Source of the DNA: an uncultured Flavobacteriales bacterium
GTDB taxonomy: Bacteria; Bacteroidota; Bacteroidia; Flavobacteriales_E; Vicingaceae
Direction: 5' to 3'
NCBI GenBank assembly: GCA_905479995.1
Contig: CAJQON010000026.1
Span: forward strand, 1 to 57,238
Length of the DNA: 57,238 nt
Below are positions 18,313 through 26,146 of the stretch, piece by piece; the stretch's first letter is position 1, and each line of letters starts with the position of its first letter. The notes beneath the pieces were generated by a model. The model did no database searches, had not been told where the DNA came from, and saw nothing but the letters and a program-made list of their open reading frames with translations. The position numbers and the translations under genes are program-made.

Positions 18313-19332
18313 TTATTTTATTGGGAAATATATAAATGTTCTCATTTTATCTTCAGCAACCACACCTGGATCATCTACAAATTCTTCAAAAGGCATTCCG
18401 TTTTCTTCTAAGTTATGTCTTTTCATGTATTGCTCTATAGCATTATATGTAATCATACTATTAGCATGCGGACCAACATGAACTCCTTTCACGACTTTAC
18501 CTTCATAAGTTTCACCCAACTTTATTCTTCCAAAAAGTTCAATTTCTTCAGATAATTCAACAGGTATTGCAGCATTAAAAGCCCAATACATTTTTTGCAA
18601 AGAAAATTCAGTAGTAATAGTCATTGGAACATCTGTAACACTAAGTTTATTAACTCCAATAAATGCCATTATTTCACCATAAGCCTCTCCTAGTTTCAAA
18701 GCAATTGAATCTTCAGTTAAAGAAGCTCCCTCTTTAATGTATAGTATTGTTTTACGCTCAACTTGTTCTTCTGTAATTGCTATTGGAGAACCCGTAGTTG
18801 AACTTTCACAAATGGTTTTAATTTCAAGTAAGCCCTCCTCAAACATTGGTCCTATTTGACCTTCAATATTAAAAAACAACATCATTGGTCTGCTCATAAA
18901 GCCAATATCACCCTCATCATACCATTCCACATTTACAGAATCTGCATTGCTTGTATAAATAAACCCACCATGAGAGTTCATAGCCATATACCATGGTTCA
19001 GTAAAAACAAGATTATAAATAAATTTCTGGTTTGTAGCGACCTCAACTGCAGTCATTGATCCAACACCAGATATTGGTCCGTTCCAGCTCATTTTTGATC
19101 CTGGTAATTGCTCATCTTTTTCTATTGCATAAGTAGCTGCAGTATCTGCTTTTGCCCATGGAGACCATTGTGCCCAGTTTTTAAATATTGAGGTTTGCTC
19201 GTACACTTTTTCTACTGGAGCTTTAATGGTAATGGAACGAGTAATCTTATAATGTGACGGTCCCAATAATGCTAGTATAATAAAAATAGCAACTAATATT
19301 GCTACAACTATAATTATCTTTTTTCCTTTCAT
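18313..19332 (-). CDS. SRPBCC (polyketide-cyclase-like) plus GyrI-like effector-binding domain protein
   Basis: A 339-residue protein with an N-terminal membrane anchor (about 4-24, KKIIIVVAILVAIFIILALLG). An SRPBCC domain follows at about 28-170 (HYKITRSITIKAPVEKVYEQ, WAQWSPWA), and a GyrI-like/effector-binding domain at about 195-339 (ELFGRIKLGETYEGKVVKG, HVGPHANS, FIYFPIK). Both folds bind small hydrophobic ligands. This combination is recurrent in Bacteroidota and has no assigned function. No DNA-binding domain is present, so it is not a regulator of the AraC/MerR kind. The gene lies between mqnE and a GDPD gene, all leftward. Confidence 0.82.
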   Translation of the reverse strand: MKGKKIIIVVAILVAIFIILALLGPSHYKITRSITIKAPVEKVYEQTSIFKNWAQWSPWAKADTAATYAIEKDEQLPGSKMSWNGPISGVGSMTAVEVATNQKFIYNLVFTEPWYMAMNSHGGFIYTSNADSVNVEWYDEGDIGFMSRPMMLFFNIEGQIGPMFEEGLLEIKTICESSTTGSPIAITEEQVERKTILYIKEGASLTEDSIALKLGEAYGEIMAFIGVNKLSVTDVPMTITTEFSLQKMYWAFNAAIPVELSEEIELFGRIKLGETYEGKVVKGVHVGPHANSMITYNAIEQYMKRHNLEENGMPFEEFVDDPGVVAEDKMRTFIYFPIK

Positions 19333-19364
19333 ATCAATTTTTTTTCAATGTTAAATATAACATT

Positions 19365-20507
19365 TTAAAGCGTTAATTCCTCCTCAGAATAATCCTTCAA
19401 CTCGTTATACACACTATCTCTCTCTATTGGTTGACGGCTTACATCTTTTATTAAAGCAACCATTTGCTCCGTAGTCATTACCGGCTTTTGCTCTTCTGCA
19501 CCAGCCATGCTGTAAATTTTAGTAGAATCATCTACTGTACCATCTATGTCATTTACTCCAAATGCCAATAACGATTGAGTAGTCTTTCTTCCTATCATTG
19601 GCCAATAAGCTTTAATGTGGTTAAAATTGTCTAAAAATATTCTAGCAATTGCATACACTTTAAAATCATGAATAACACTTTGCTCTTTTACATGAGACAT
19701 TTGGTTGTTACCATTTCTAAATTTTAATGGAATAAAAGCATTAAAACCATTGGTTTTATCTTGCAATGCTCTAAGCTTACTCATGTGATCAACCAAATGT
19801 TCAGGACCTTCTATATGTCCATATAACATAGTAGCATTTGAAGGCATTCCTACATTATGAGCTGCCTCATGCATCGCCAACCATTCTTCACCCGTACATT
19901 TGTCTTTAGATATTTGTTCCCGAATTTCTTTGTCAAAAATTTCAGCTCCACCTCCAGGTAAAGATCCTTGTCCTGCGTCTTTTAGTATAGTTAGTCCTTC
20001 TTCGTAACTTACTTTAGCCTTTCTACACATGTAATCTAACTCCACGGCAGTAAAAGCCTTTACATGCAAATCTGGGCGAATAACCTTAATGTTTTCAATC
20101 AGGTTTTTAAAATATTCTAACCCCATTTTAGGATGAACTCCTCCAACTATATGAACTTCGGTTATATCTTTTCCTTCATATGCTTTTATCGCTTCATAAA
20201 TGTCTTCTTCACTTAATTCCCAAGCATCATAATCATCTTTTTCTCTTAAGTACTTCGAATAAGCACAGAACTTACAATCGAACACACAAATGTTCGTTGG
20301 CTCAATGTGAAAATTTTTATTAAAATAGGTTTTGTTTCCATGACGTCTTTCACGAATAGAATTGGCCAATGCACCCAAATAACTCAGCTCTCCATGCTCA
20401 AAAAGGTAAATACCTTCGTCATCAGTTATTCTTTCTTGTCGATAAACCTTTTGGGCAATAGTTTTTAATTGGCTATCTGTTGCGCTGTATTCTAATAATT
20501 CCGTCAT
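19365..20507 (-). CDS. mqnE: aminofutalosine synthase MqnE
   Basis: A 380-residue radical SAM enzyme. The cluster motif C74-x3-C78-x2-C81 lies in PTNICVFDCKFCAYSKY, and HIVGGVHPKMGLEYF and GQGSLPGGGAEIFD are typical of the MqnE/MqnC/CofH group. GGVHP and PGGGAE favour MqnE (aminofutalosine synthase) over MqnC. MqnE joins the adenosyl radical to 3-[(1-carboxyvinyl)oxy]benzoate in the futalosine route to menaquinone, the respiratory quinone of Bacteroidota. No other mqn gene is in the window. The closely related MqnC is the main alternative. Confidence 0.86.
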   Translation of the reverse strand: MTELLEYSATDSQLKTIAQKVYRQERITDDEGIYLFEHGELSYLGALANSIRERRHGNKTYFNKNFHIEPTNICVFDCKFCAYSKYLREKDDYDAWELSEEDIYEAIKAYEGKDITEVHIVGGVHPKMGLEYFKNLIENIKVIRPDLHVKAFTAVELDYMCRKAKVSYEEGLTILKDAGQGSLPGGGAEIFDKEIREQISKDKCTGEEWLAMHEAAHNVGMPSNATMLYGHIEGPEHLVDHMSKLRALQDKTNGFNAFIPLKFRNGNNQMSHVKEQSVIHDFKVYAIARIFLDNFNHIKAYWPMIGRKTTQSLLAFGVNDIDGTVDDSTKIYSMAGAEEQKPVMTTEQMVALIKDVSRQPIERDSVYNELKDYSEEELTL

Positions 20508-20538
20508 TAACTCAAATTTTGGTAAATGTACTTATTCC

Positions 20539-20573
20539 AAAAAAAAAGAGCCCCACTTTTGTAGGACTCTTTA
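20539..20573 (-). terminator. terminator of the M43 protease gene
   Basis: Read leftward: AAAGAGTCC, a loop, then GGCTCTTT followed by more T (plus strand starts with nine A at 20539). It sits just beyond the stop of the leftward protease gene at 20592 and before the mqnE start. Confidence 0.75.
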
Positions 20574-20591
20574 GCTTTGTTTCTTAAAATA

Positions 20592-21884
20592 TTATCGAAT
20601 TAGCATTATTTTTTTAGATGTCATGCTTTTCCCCACTTTTACTTTTACAAAGTAAACACCTGTTGGTTCATTGCTTAAGTCTACAAACGTACTTTTCTGA
20701 GTTAGAGCAGCATTGCTATAAATTAATTTTCCTACAACATTATAAACATGCACTTGCACATCTTCTAAAGTCTGCACATCAATATTTATTTTATTTTTTG
20801 CTGGGTTAGGGTAAATTTTAATGTTGTCTTCGTTAGCCAACTCATCTACTGCAACACCAACACAAAGTGTAGCGCTAAAGCTACTTAGAGTAGATCTTCT
20901 ATTGGCACTCGCCATAGTTGCTTGCATTCTTGCTTTTTGTCCTTCTGTAAATAGATTCATACATGCATCATTGGTATAATCCATGTAGTTTTGATACATA
21001 TAACCAGGCAAAGAACTTGAACAAGCATCTATCCTGCTTCCTGTTGGGCAACCACTGGTTTCGTCTGCTTGATTAGGCGTGTCACTAACCTGATCAGAAC
21101 CAGAACAAAAACCGAAATCGTCTCCCCAAATATGGTACAACCCTAACCAGTGTCCTACTTCATGAGTGGTAGTTCGTCCTTTATGAAAAGGATTTGATGA
21201 AGAAACTTTCCCAAAGTACTGGTAACCCATAACGGTTCCATCTTCATCAGCAGGACCCGAATTTGGAAATGTAGCATAGCCCAACAAACCTGATTGCAAT
21301 TGACAAACCCAAATGTTCATTACCTCATTGGGGTTCCATGATGTTACAGGCTTAATGCTATTATCTATGGTGTTTTGACTATACCCGGAACTGGTATTAT
21401 TTATTCCTGAAAGGCTTGAAGTGCTTACTCGATCTACTCCACGCTCTGGCAATGTTTGACCTGCGTTTGGATGACCCGAAGGGTATTTATTGACTAAACA
21501 GAAGTTTATTTCGCAATCGGCAGCTTGACTCCATGTTCCATTAGCATCGCTATTGGTTCTTCTAAAGTCATCATTCAATATTTGCATTTGCTCTTGTATT
21601 CTGGCATTAGAAATGTTTCGCCCACTCCCAACTCCTTCATTAGAATTGTGTATTACATGTACAATTGTAGGAATATAATAAACTGTTTTTCTAGCCAAAG
21701 GTCCCAACTGAAGGTTCTTATTGTATGTTTCAAGATGGGGTGCTAAAAATTTTTCAAATGCTTCTATGTCTTTAGCAGAATTAACATTCATCGTTCCACA
21801 TGTTCTTTTAGTAACTGTATTTTGTCCTGAAGCAACAATCCCAAAAGCCATTAGCACTATAATTAATAAAGTATTTTTTTTCAT
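20592..21884 (-). CDS. secreted M43-family zinc metalloprotease with type A T9SS sorting domain
   Basis: A 430-residue secreted protease. It has a signal peptide (KKNTLLIIVLMAFGIVASGQ), a short propeptide, and the metzincin motif H241-E242-V-G-H245-W-L-G-L-Y-H251. The Met-turn is within YQNYMDYTND. These features place it in the pappalysin/cytophagalysin group (M43). The C-terminal ~75 residues (IKIYPNPAKNKINI, VYFVKVKVG, SKKIMLIR) are a type A T9SS sorting domain that directs export and surface attachment. It likely degrades extracellular protein as food or during colonisation. Monocistronic, followed by its own terminator. Confidence 0.92.
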   Translation of the reverse strand: MKKNTLLIIVLMAFGIVASGQNTVTKRTCGTMNVNSAKDIEAFEKFLAPHLETYNKNLQLGPLARKTVYYIPTIVHVIHNSNEGVGSGRNISNARIQEQMQILNDDFRRTNSDANGTWSQAADCEINFCLVNKYPSGHPNAGQTLPERGVDRVSTSSLSGINNTSSGYSQNTIDNSIKPVTSWNPNEVMNIWVCQLQSGLLGYATFPNSGPADEDGTVMGYQYFGKVSSSNPFHKGRTTTHEVGHWLGLYHIWGDDFGFCSGSDQVSDTPNQADETSGCPTGSRIDACSSSLPGYMYQNYMDYTNDACMNLFTEGQKARMQATMASANRRSTLSSFSATLCVGVAVDELANEDNIKIYPNPAKNKINIDVQTLEDVQVHVYNVVGKLIYSNAALTQKSTFVDLSNEPTGVYFVKVKVGKSMTSKKIMLIR

Positions 21885-22041
21885 TGTTGTAGTAGTTATT
21901 AGAAATGGTAAAAATTATTGAACGTAAACTTAAGCAATTATCGCTGATTTTTTAGCTCTAGAAATATCAAAAAGAACATTTGTTAAATCTTATTGAAATA
22001 TGTTAAATATTTCTGTTGCAACCTTTTACCCTTTTTTATCG

Positions 22042-22151
22042 TATTTTAAACGGAGACTAATTTAAAGTTAATTAGATAGGTATAATTAAATCTCAAAATA
22101 GGTCTTCGCCCTTTGAATTTGAAATCCCGCAGCAGCGGGATTTCGTTTTTT
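22042..22151 (+). ncRNA. possible small RNA ending in an orphan rightward terminator
   Basis: A strong hairpin (GAAATCCCGC, AGCA loop, GCGGGATTTC at 22121-22144) followed by a T run is oriented rightward, yet both flanking genes are leftward. A TTG (22016) and a TA-rich box (22042) lie upstream at roughly promoter spacing, but the box is TATTTTAA, not TAnnTTTG. A short untranslated RNA ending at about 22150 would explain this. No known RNA family was recognised. Confidence 0.3.
22121..22151 (+). terminator. orphan intrinsic terminator
   Basis: GAAATCCCGC / GCGGGATTTC perfect 10-bp stem with an AGCA loop and six T in the rightward direction. It overlaps the last codon of the leftward glcD-like gene at its T run and serves no annotated rightward gene. 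Confidence 0.8.
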
Positions 22152-23553
22152 AACAAAACAATTTTCCTGGATTTAATATTCCCTTAGGATCAAATGTTTG
22201 TTTTATACTTTTCTGAAGCTTCAATTCTACATCAGAAAAAGGAATGTTCATATACTCTTTTTGAACATAACCAATGCCATGCTCTCCAGAAATGGTTCCT
22301 CCCAACTCAACACATAAATTAAAAATTTCACGAATGCCTTTGCTCAATTCATTGTTCCAAGCATCATCGGTCATGTTTCCTTTCATTATATTAATGTGCA
22401 AATTTCCATCACCTGCATGGCCATAACAAACTGAGTTAAACCCGTGTTTTTTTCCAATAGACTTAACTCCCATCAATAATTTTGGCAATTCCGCTCTTGG
22501 TACTACTGTATCCTCTTCTTTGTATATTGAGCTACTTTTTACAGCCTCTCCTACAACTCGTCTAATTTTCCACAACTTATCTTTTTGCGAAGCGTCTTCA
22601 GCAAATAATATTTCATCGCAACTATAGTGCTCTAATACCTTATAAATAGTTTCGCAATCTTTATACAAAACATCGGCTTCGTTTCCATCCACCTCTATTA
22701 ACAAATGTGCCTGAATGTCTTTTGGAATAGACAAAGAATCATCACCCAAATATGCAGCGCCCAATAAAAGCGCATCTCGCTCCATAAATTCCAATCCAGA
22801 TGGAGTAACACCTGCTTTAAATATAGCAGATACTGCTTTACAAGCTTCTTCTGCCGAATAAAATGGCACCAACATTAATAAATCCTTTTTAGGAAATGGC
22901 AGTAATCGAAATACTGCTTTAGTAATAATTCCCAACGTACCTTCGCTTCCAACTAATAGTTGTGTTAAGTTATATCCCGTAGAGTTTTTCAACACATTGG
23001 CACCTGTCCATATAATTTCTCCAGTAGGTAAAACAACCTCAAGGTTTAGTACGTAATCGCTAGTTACACCATACTTTACTGCTTTTGGTCCGCCAGAATT
23101 TTCTGCTAGGTTACCACCAATAAAGCAACTCCCTTTACTTGCTGGATCAGGAGGATAGAACAACCCTTTTTCTTGCACTGCTTCTTGAAAAACCTGAGTT
23201 ATTACACCAGGTTCAATGGTGGCTTGATAATTTTCTTCATCTATATTTAATATTTTATCAAATCGATGCATAGAAATTAACACTCCCTTATTTACAGGTA
23301 AGGCACCTCCACTCAATCCAGTACCAGCTCCTCTAGGAGTTGCCGGAACATTTAACGCGTTACATAATTTTAAAATAGCTGAAATTTCTTGAGGAGTTCT
23401 AGGTAAAACAACTACCTCAGGAAAAAAAACAAAATCTTCTGTTTCATCATGACCGTATTTTTTAAAAGCTTCGTCATCACACAATACATTTTGTTCTCCA
23501 ACAATTTGCATTAGTTCATTTATCATTTTTTGATCGATGGAATTGAAGTTCAT
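22150..23553 (-). CDS. glcD: FAD-linked oxidase, GlcD / D-lactate dehydrogenase type
   Basis: A 467-residue flavoprotein of the VAO/PCMH family. The FAD-binding PCMH domain is seen at about 30-220 (TPRGAGTGLSGGALPV, FYPPDPASKGSCFIGGNLAENSGG, GSEGTLGIIT). The FAD-oxidase C-terminal domain carries CYGHAGDGNLHINI and SGEHGIGYVQKEYM, which hold the metal/substrate-binding histidines. Family members oxidise glycolate, D-lactate or D-2-hydroxyglutarate and pass electrons to quinone. GlcE and GlcF subunits are not adjacent, so a stand-alone D-lactate or 2-hydroxyacid dehydrogenase is as likely as glycolate oxidase. Single-gene unit, transcribed away from tRNA-Arg. Confidence 0.87.
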   Translation of the reverse strand: MNFNSIDQKMINELMQIVGEQNVLCDDEAFKKYGHDETEDFVFFPEVVVLPRTPQEISAILKLCNALNVPATPRGAGTGLSGGALPVNKGVLISMHRFDKILNIDEENYQATIEPGVITQVFQEAVQEKGLFYPPDPASKGSCFIGGNLAENSGGPKAVKYGVTSDYVLNLEVVLPTGEIIWTGANVLKNSTGYNLTQLLVGSEGTLGIITKAVFRLLPFPKKDLLMLVPFYSAEEACKAVSAIFKAGVTPSGLEFMERDALLLGAAYLGDDSLSIPKDIQAHLLIEVDGNEADVLYKDCETIYKVLEHYSCDEILFAEDASQKDKLWKIRRVVGEAVKSSSIYKEEDTVVPRAELPKLLMGVKSIGKKHGFNSVCYGHAGDGNLHINIMKGNMTDDAWNNELSKGIREIFNLCVELGGTISGEHGIGYVQKEYMNIPFSDVELKLQKSIKQTFDPKGILNPGKLFC

Positions 23554-23615
23554 AACATTAAAAAGATTAAGAATTTTAAAATTAGTAAAACCTTAGAATT
23601 AATCTCAATAAATTT

Positions 23616-23623
23616 TATATTTG
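23616..23623 (+). promoter_or_regulatory. -7 promoter box for tRNA-Arg
   Basis: TATATTTG matches TAnnTTTG and ends 10 bp before the tRNA. Confidence 0.5.
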
Positions 23624-23633
23624 CACAAATTAT

Positions 23634-23707
23634 GGCCTTGTAGCATAACTGGATACTGCACCTCGTTACGGCCGAGGAGATTTGGGGTTCGAATCCCTAC
23701 AGGGTCA
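23634..23707 (+). tRNA. tRNA-Arg (anticodon ACG)
   Basis: Acceptor GGCCTTG pairs with CAGGGTC (two G-T type pairs), the anticodon stem CCTCG/CGAGG encloses loop TTACGGC (anticodon ACG), and the T arm contains TTCGAAT. Discriminator A is at 23707 and CCA is not encoded. A terminator follows. A 15-base near-copy of its 3' end occurs at 54802, which may mark an island boundary. Confidence 0.94.
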
Positions 23708-23720
23708 CAAACAATTACAG

Positions 23721-23756
23721 AAATCCCTTTACACATTTGATGTAGAGGGATTTTTA
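23721..23756 (+). terminator. terminator after tRNA-Arg
   Basis: AAATCCCTTTACA, CATTTGA loop, TGTAGAGGGATTT, then T residues; a 13-bp stem with one G-T pair. Confidence 0.88.
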
Positions 23757-23814
23757 TTTAAACACACCCGACTACAAGCGTTTTTAAAATTATAAAGTAA
23801 CAGATTGCATATGG

Positions 23815-23928
23815 ATGAATACGAGTTATGTTATCACTTTGAAATTAAGAACAAAAGAAGACGGAGATGAACAAATTGAGATAAACGGATTTAGAATTAT
23901 TGAGAATTTCAAAATAAAATATGAATAA
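23815..23928 (+). CDS. possible 37-residue protein or gene remnant
   Basis: An ATG-to-TAA frame of 37 codons reads MNTSYVITLKLRTKEDGDEQ then IEINGFRIIENFKIKYE. The balanced charge and protein-like composition resemble real coding sequence more than the surrounding AT-rich DNA, but there is no clear ribosome-binding site and no recognisable domain. It lies just after tRNA-Arg in the ~300-bp gene-free stretch where islands often leave debris. It could equally be the tail of a lost gene. Confidence 0.3.
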   Translation: MNTSYVITLKLRTKEDGDEQIEINGFRIIENFKIKYE

Positions 23929-23970
23929 TAAACCTAAATTACATTAAAACGTATTTTAGCTTAAACGTTT

Positions 23971-23987
23971 TAGACAGATTTGTAGAC
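23971..23987. repeat. short direct repeat TAGAC(N7)TAGAC
   Basis: TAGACAGATTTGTAGAC has TAGAC twice with a 12-bp period. A 16/17-identical copy lies at 33455-33471, and a similarly built TTTGTGCAG repeat is at 55574-55593. Such paired arms resemble recombinase-binding sites, but no recombinase gene is present. Confidence 0.5.
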
Positions 23988-24013
23988 GCTTGGAGTGCTA
24001 TATATTCATTTCA

Positions 24014-24289
24014 TTATTTAGTTTTTAAAGTTGATTTTCGATTCGTTTGGTCGAAACTATTGTTGCCACGTTTTAATTTTATTCCCTGAAGATGGGTAAC
24101 AACAAAATGTTGAATAAATGTATGATTGGCAACTCCATTATTTACATCAATTTGCTTATCTCTATGAAGATCACGAACAGTTCCATCATACTCTTGATAG
24201 CCCCAACAGTGAAGACAAACCTCACCCAACGAATGCTTTATAGTTTGAATAGGAATTTTTTTAAAAAATTTAATTACTGCTCTTATCAT
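24014..24289 (-). CDS. small conserved-looking protein with one CxxC pair
   Basis: A 91-residue protein starting MIRAVIKFFKKIPIQTIKHS with one CLHC pair (C26, C29) followed by WGYQEYDGTVRDLHRDKQID. A CxxC near the N-terminus hints at a metal- or disulfide-binding site, but no second pair is visible in any frame, so a zinc ribbon is not supported. It overlaps the preceding PPOX gene by 4 bp (translational coupling) and is the last gene of the leftward redox operon. I cannot assign a function. Confidence 0.6.
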   Translation of the reverse strand: MIRAVIKFFKKIPIQTIKHSLGEVCLHCWGYQEYDGTVRDLHRDKQIDVNNGVANHTFIQHFVVTHLQGIKLKRGNNSFDQTNRKSTLKTK

Positions 24290-24900
24290 AATATTAATCC
24301 TTGTTCTTTAATTCTCTTTTCCAATTCAATTATTCGCTCTTTTAGTGGGGCTGTTATTTTAATTATTTCCTCCTCCGTAAACCTTTTTTGGATGTGTTGC
24401 CTGCAATTGACATCCCAAGCTTCAACAGTAAAAATGATGGCTCTCTCTACTCGAGCTTTGTATGATGAATCACTTAGTGAATCCATCAATTCTATATTCT
24501 CATCTTCAACTTTTGCAGTGCCCCAAACTTTTATTCGAGTTTGAGAGGCATAATCCATTAAAAAAATGAATGCTTTATTATTATCACTCAAATTTCCTAT
24601 TGTAATATATTGTCGGTTACCACTAAAATCAGCAAATGCTAATTGGTTATTGTCTAAAACTTTTAAGAAACCTTTTGGACCACCTCGGTGCTGTGTATAT
24701 GGTTGCCCACTCTCATTGGAAGTACTCAAATAAAATGAATCTATACTGGCTAAAAACTCTTCCAATTGTGGAGTTACTTCATATTGCCAACCACCAGATT
24801 CCTCCATTCGCGCATAATTAATGCGCGAATGGAATTTCTCTTGAACTGCTTTTACGCTGGGTGTAAAGGCAATGTCACTGGTATATTTCAATTTTTTCAT
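24286..24900 (-). CDS. pyridoxamine 5'-phosphate oxidase-family flavoprotein (PPOX class)
   Basis: The sequence from MKKLKYTSDIAFTPSVKAVQ contains the PPOX/flavin-reductase split-barrel block YLSTSNESGQPYTQHRGGPKGF and FADFSGNRQYITIGNL, the FMN-binding region. TRIKVWGTAKVE follows, and the C-terminus has helical ERIIELEKRIKEQ. Similar proteins use FMN or F420 to reduce small molecules, and the substrate is unknown. I chose the ATG at 24900, giving 204 residues, not the upstream ATG at 24954: the longer form has an unlikely N-terminus and would overlap a separate 44-codon gene. It lies in the leftward operon below the AraC-type operator array. Confidence 0.82.
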   Translation of the reverse strand: MKKLKYTSDIAFTPSVKAVQEKFHSRINYARMEESGGWQYEVTPQLEEFLASIDSFYLSTSNESGQPYTQHRGGPKGFLKVLDNNQLAFADFSGNRQYITIGNLSDNNKAFIFLMDYASQTRIKVWGTAKVEDENIELMDSLSDSSYKARVERAIIFTVEAWDVNCRQHIQKRFTEEEIIKITAPLKERIIELEKRIKEQGLIL

Positions 24901-24901
24901 T

Positions 24902-25036
24902 TTATTTGATTCGAAGTGACGTTTCAATTTCTTCATTTGTAAGCCCAAAATCAATTTCTAAACTCTCCTTATCAAAAATGGTAATCAGTAATAAGTCTTC
25001 CTTTAATCGTTTTGCTATTTTTTCTACTACTTTCAT
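24902..25036 (-). CDS. 44-residue protein in the redox operon, function unknown
   Basis: A short frame begins MKVVEKIAKRLKEDLLLITI and ends EEIETSLRIK. It fits exactly between the old yellow enzyme gene (stop 3 bp before its ATG) and the PPOX gene (start 1 bp after its stop), which is the spacing of a real operon gene. The composition is amphipathic, with a helix-like N-terminus followed by FDKESLEIDFGLTNEEI. No family is recognised. It is shorter than usual annotation cut-offs and easily missed. Confidence 0.6.
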   Translation of the reverse strand: MKVVEKIAKRLKEDLLLITIFDKESLEIDFGLTNEEIETSLRIK

Positions 25037-25039
25037 TTA

Positions 25040-26125
25040 TTAATTTAGATTTATTGGAGCAAACGGATAATCGGTATACCCTTTTTCTCCAGGCGTATAA
25101 AAAGTATCAAAATCAGCCTCTTGTAATGGCAGGTCATTTTCCATTCGATAAACCAAATCTGGATTCGCAATCAAAGCCCTTCCAAAAGCCACTAATTCCG
25201 CTTCATCATTGTTGAGTGCAGCTTCTGCTATTTCCTTATCAAGTCCTCCACTCCGAATAATTGGTCCTCCAAATACATCACGGATTTTTAACTTTAACGA
25301 AAGAGGCACTTCAGGGCCTCCCATAGCAGCCATCTCAACAATGTGGACATAAGCTAGGTTGAGTTGATTAAATTCATGTGCCAAATATTCATAGGTTTCT
25401 TCTAAACCTTGATATGCTTCCATATCATTGAATGCCCCGTATGGAGAAATTCTGATTCCAGTTTTGCCCACTCCAATTGCATCAATCACTTTTTGGATAA
25501 CCTCCAACGCAAATCGAGAGCGATTTTCAATAGACCCACCATAATCATCCTCCCTTTTATTGGAGGCGGTATTGATAAATTGATTAATCAAATATCCATT
25601 GGCAGCATGTATTTCTACTCCATCAAAACCAGCTTCTATCGCATTTTTTGCCGCTTGAACAATTTCATTTTGAGCTGTAACTATATCTTCATACGTCATT
25701 TCTCTTGGCACTGGAAAAGCTTGCAAACCATTTTCATCTGTATACATTTCACCACTTAAACCAATGGCTGATGGTGCCAAAACTTCTGCTCCTTCTTCCA
25801 TGTTATCTGGATGAGAAACCCTACCAGTATGCATTAATTGAACGAAAATCTTACCCCCTTTTTCATGTACCTTATTGGTCACATTTTTCCACCCTTCGAT
25901 TTGTTCATCATTATAAATTCCTGGTATACGAGGATAACCTAATCCATTCGCTGATGGGGCTGTTCCTTCGGTAATGATTAATCCTGCCGAAGCACGCTGC
26001 CCATAATATTCCACCATAAGCTGATTCGGAATATTATTTTCTGCTCTTGATCTTGTTAATGGAGCCATAACTACTCTATTTTGGAGCTCAATATTACCCA
26101 GTTTGTATTTACTAAATATTTTCAT
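25040..26125 (-). CDS. old yellow enzyme-family alkene reductase (NemA-like)
   Basis: A 361-residue FMN-dependent TIM-barrel ene-reductase. Visible motifs are NRVVMAPLTRSRA, the QLMHTGR segment, and the substrate-binding pair H173/N176 in EIHAANGYLINQF, followed by the family signature NKREDDYGGSIENRSRF. The phosphate-binding end is IIRSGG and VAFGRALIANPDLV. It reduces the activated C=C bond of enones, quinone-like electrophiles and nitro compounds using NAD(P)H. It sits in the leftward operon with a hydrolase and PPOX protein, suggesting electrophile detoxification. Confidence 0.92.
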   Translation of the reverse strand: MKIFSKYKLGNIELQNRVVMAPLTRSRAENNIPNQLMVEYYGQRASAGLIITEGTAPSANGLGYPRIPGIYNDEQIEGWKNVTNKVHEKGGKIFVQLMHTGRVSHPDNMEEGAEVLAPSAIGLSGEMYTDENGLQAFPVPREMTYEDIVTAQNEIVQAAKNAIEAGFDGVEIHAANGYLINQFINTASNKREDDYGGSIENRSRFALEVIQKVIDAIGVGKTGIRISPYGAFNDMEAYQGLEETYEYLAHEFNQLNLAYVHIVEMAAMGGPEVPLSLKLKIRDVFGGPIIRSGGLDKEIAEAALNNDEAELVAFGRALIANPDLVYRMENDLPLQEADFDTFYTPGEKGYTDYPFAPINLN

Positions 26126-26146
26126 TTTTTTTATCTTTTAGGTTAA

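Noticed and set aside
24092-24544. 150-codon plus-strand frame opposite the PPOX and CxxC genes
   Set aside because: It is antisense to two well-supported leftward genes and has no family features.
24286-24954. Longer 222-residue form of the PPOX protein
   Set aside because: The extra N-terminus overlaps a well-placed 44-codon gene; the ATG at 24900 gives the expected family start.
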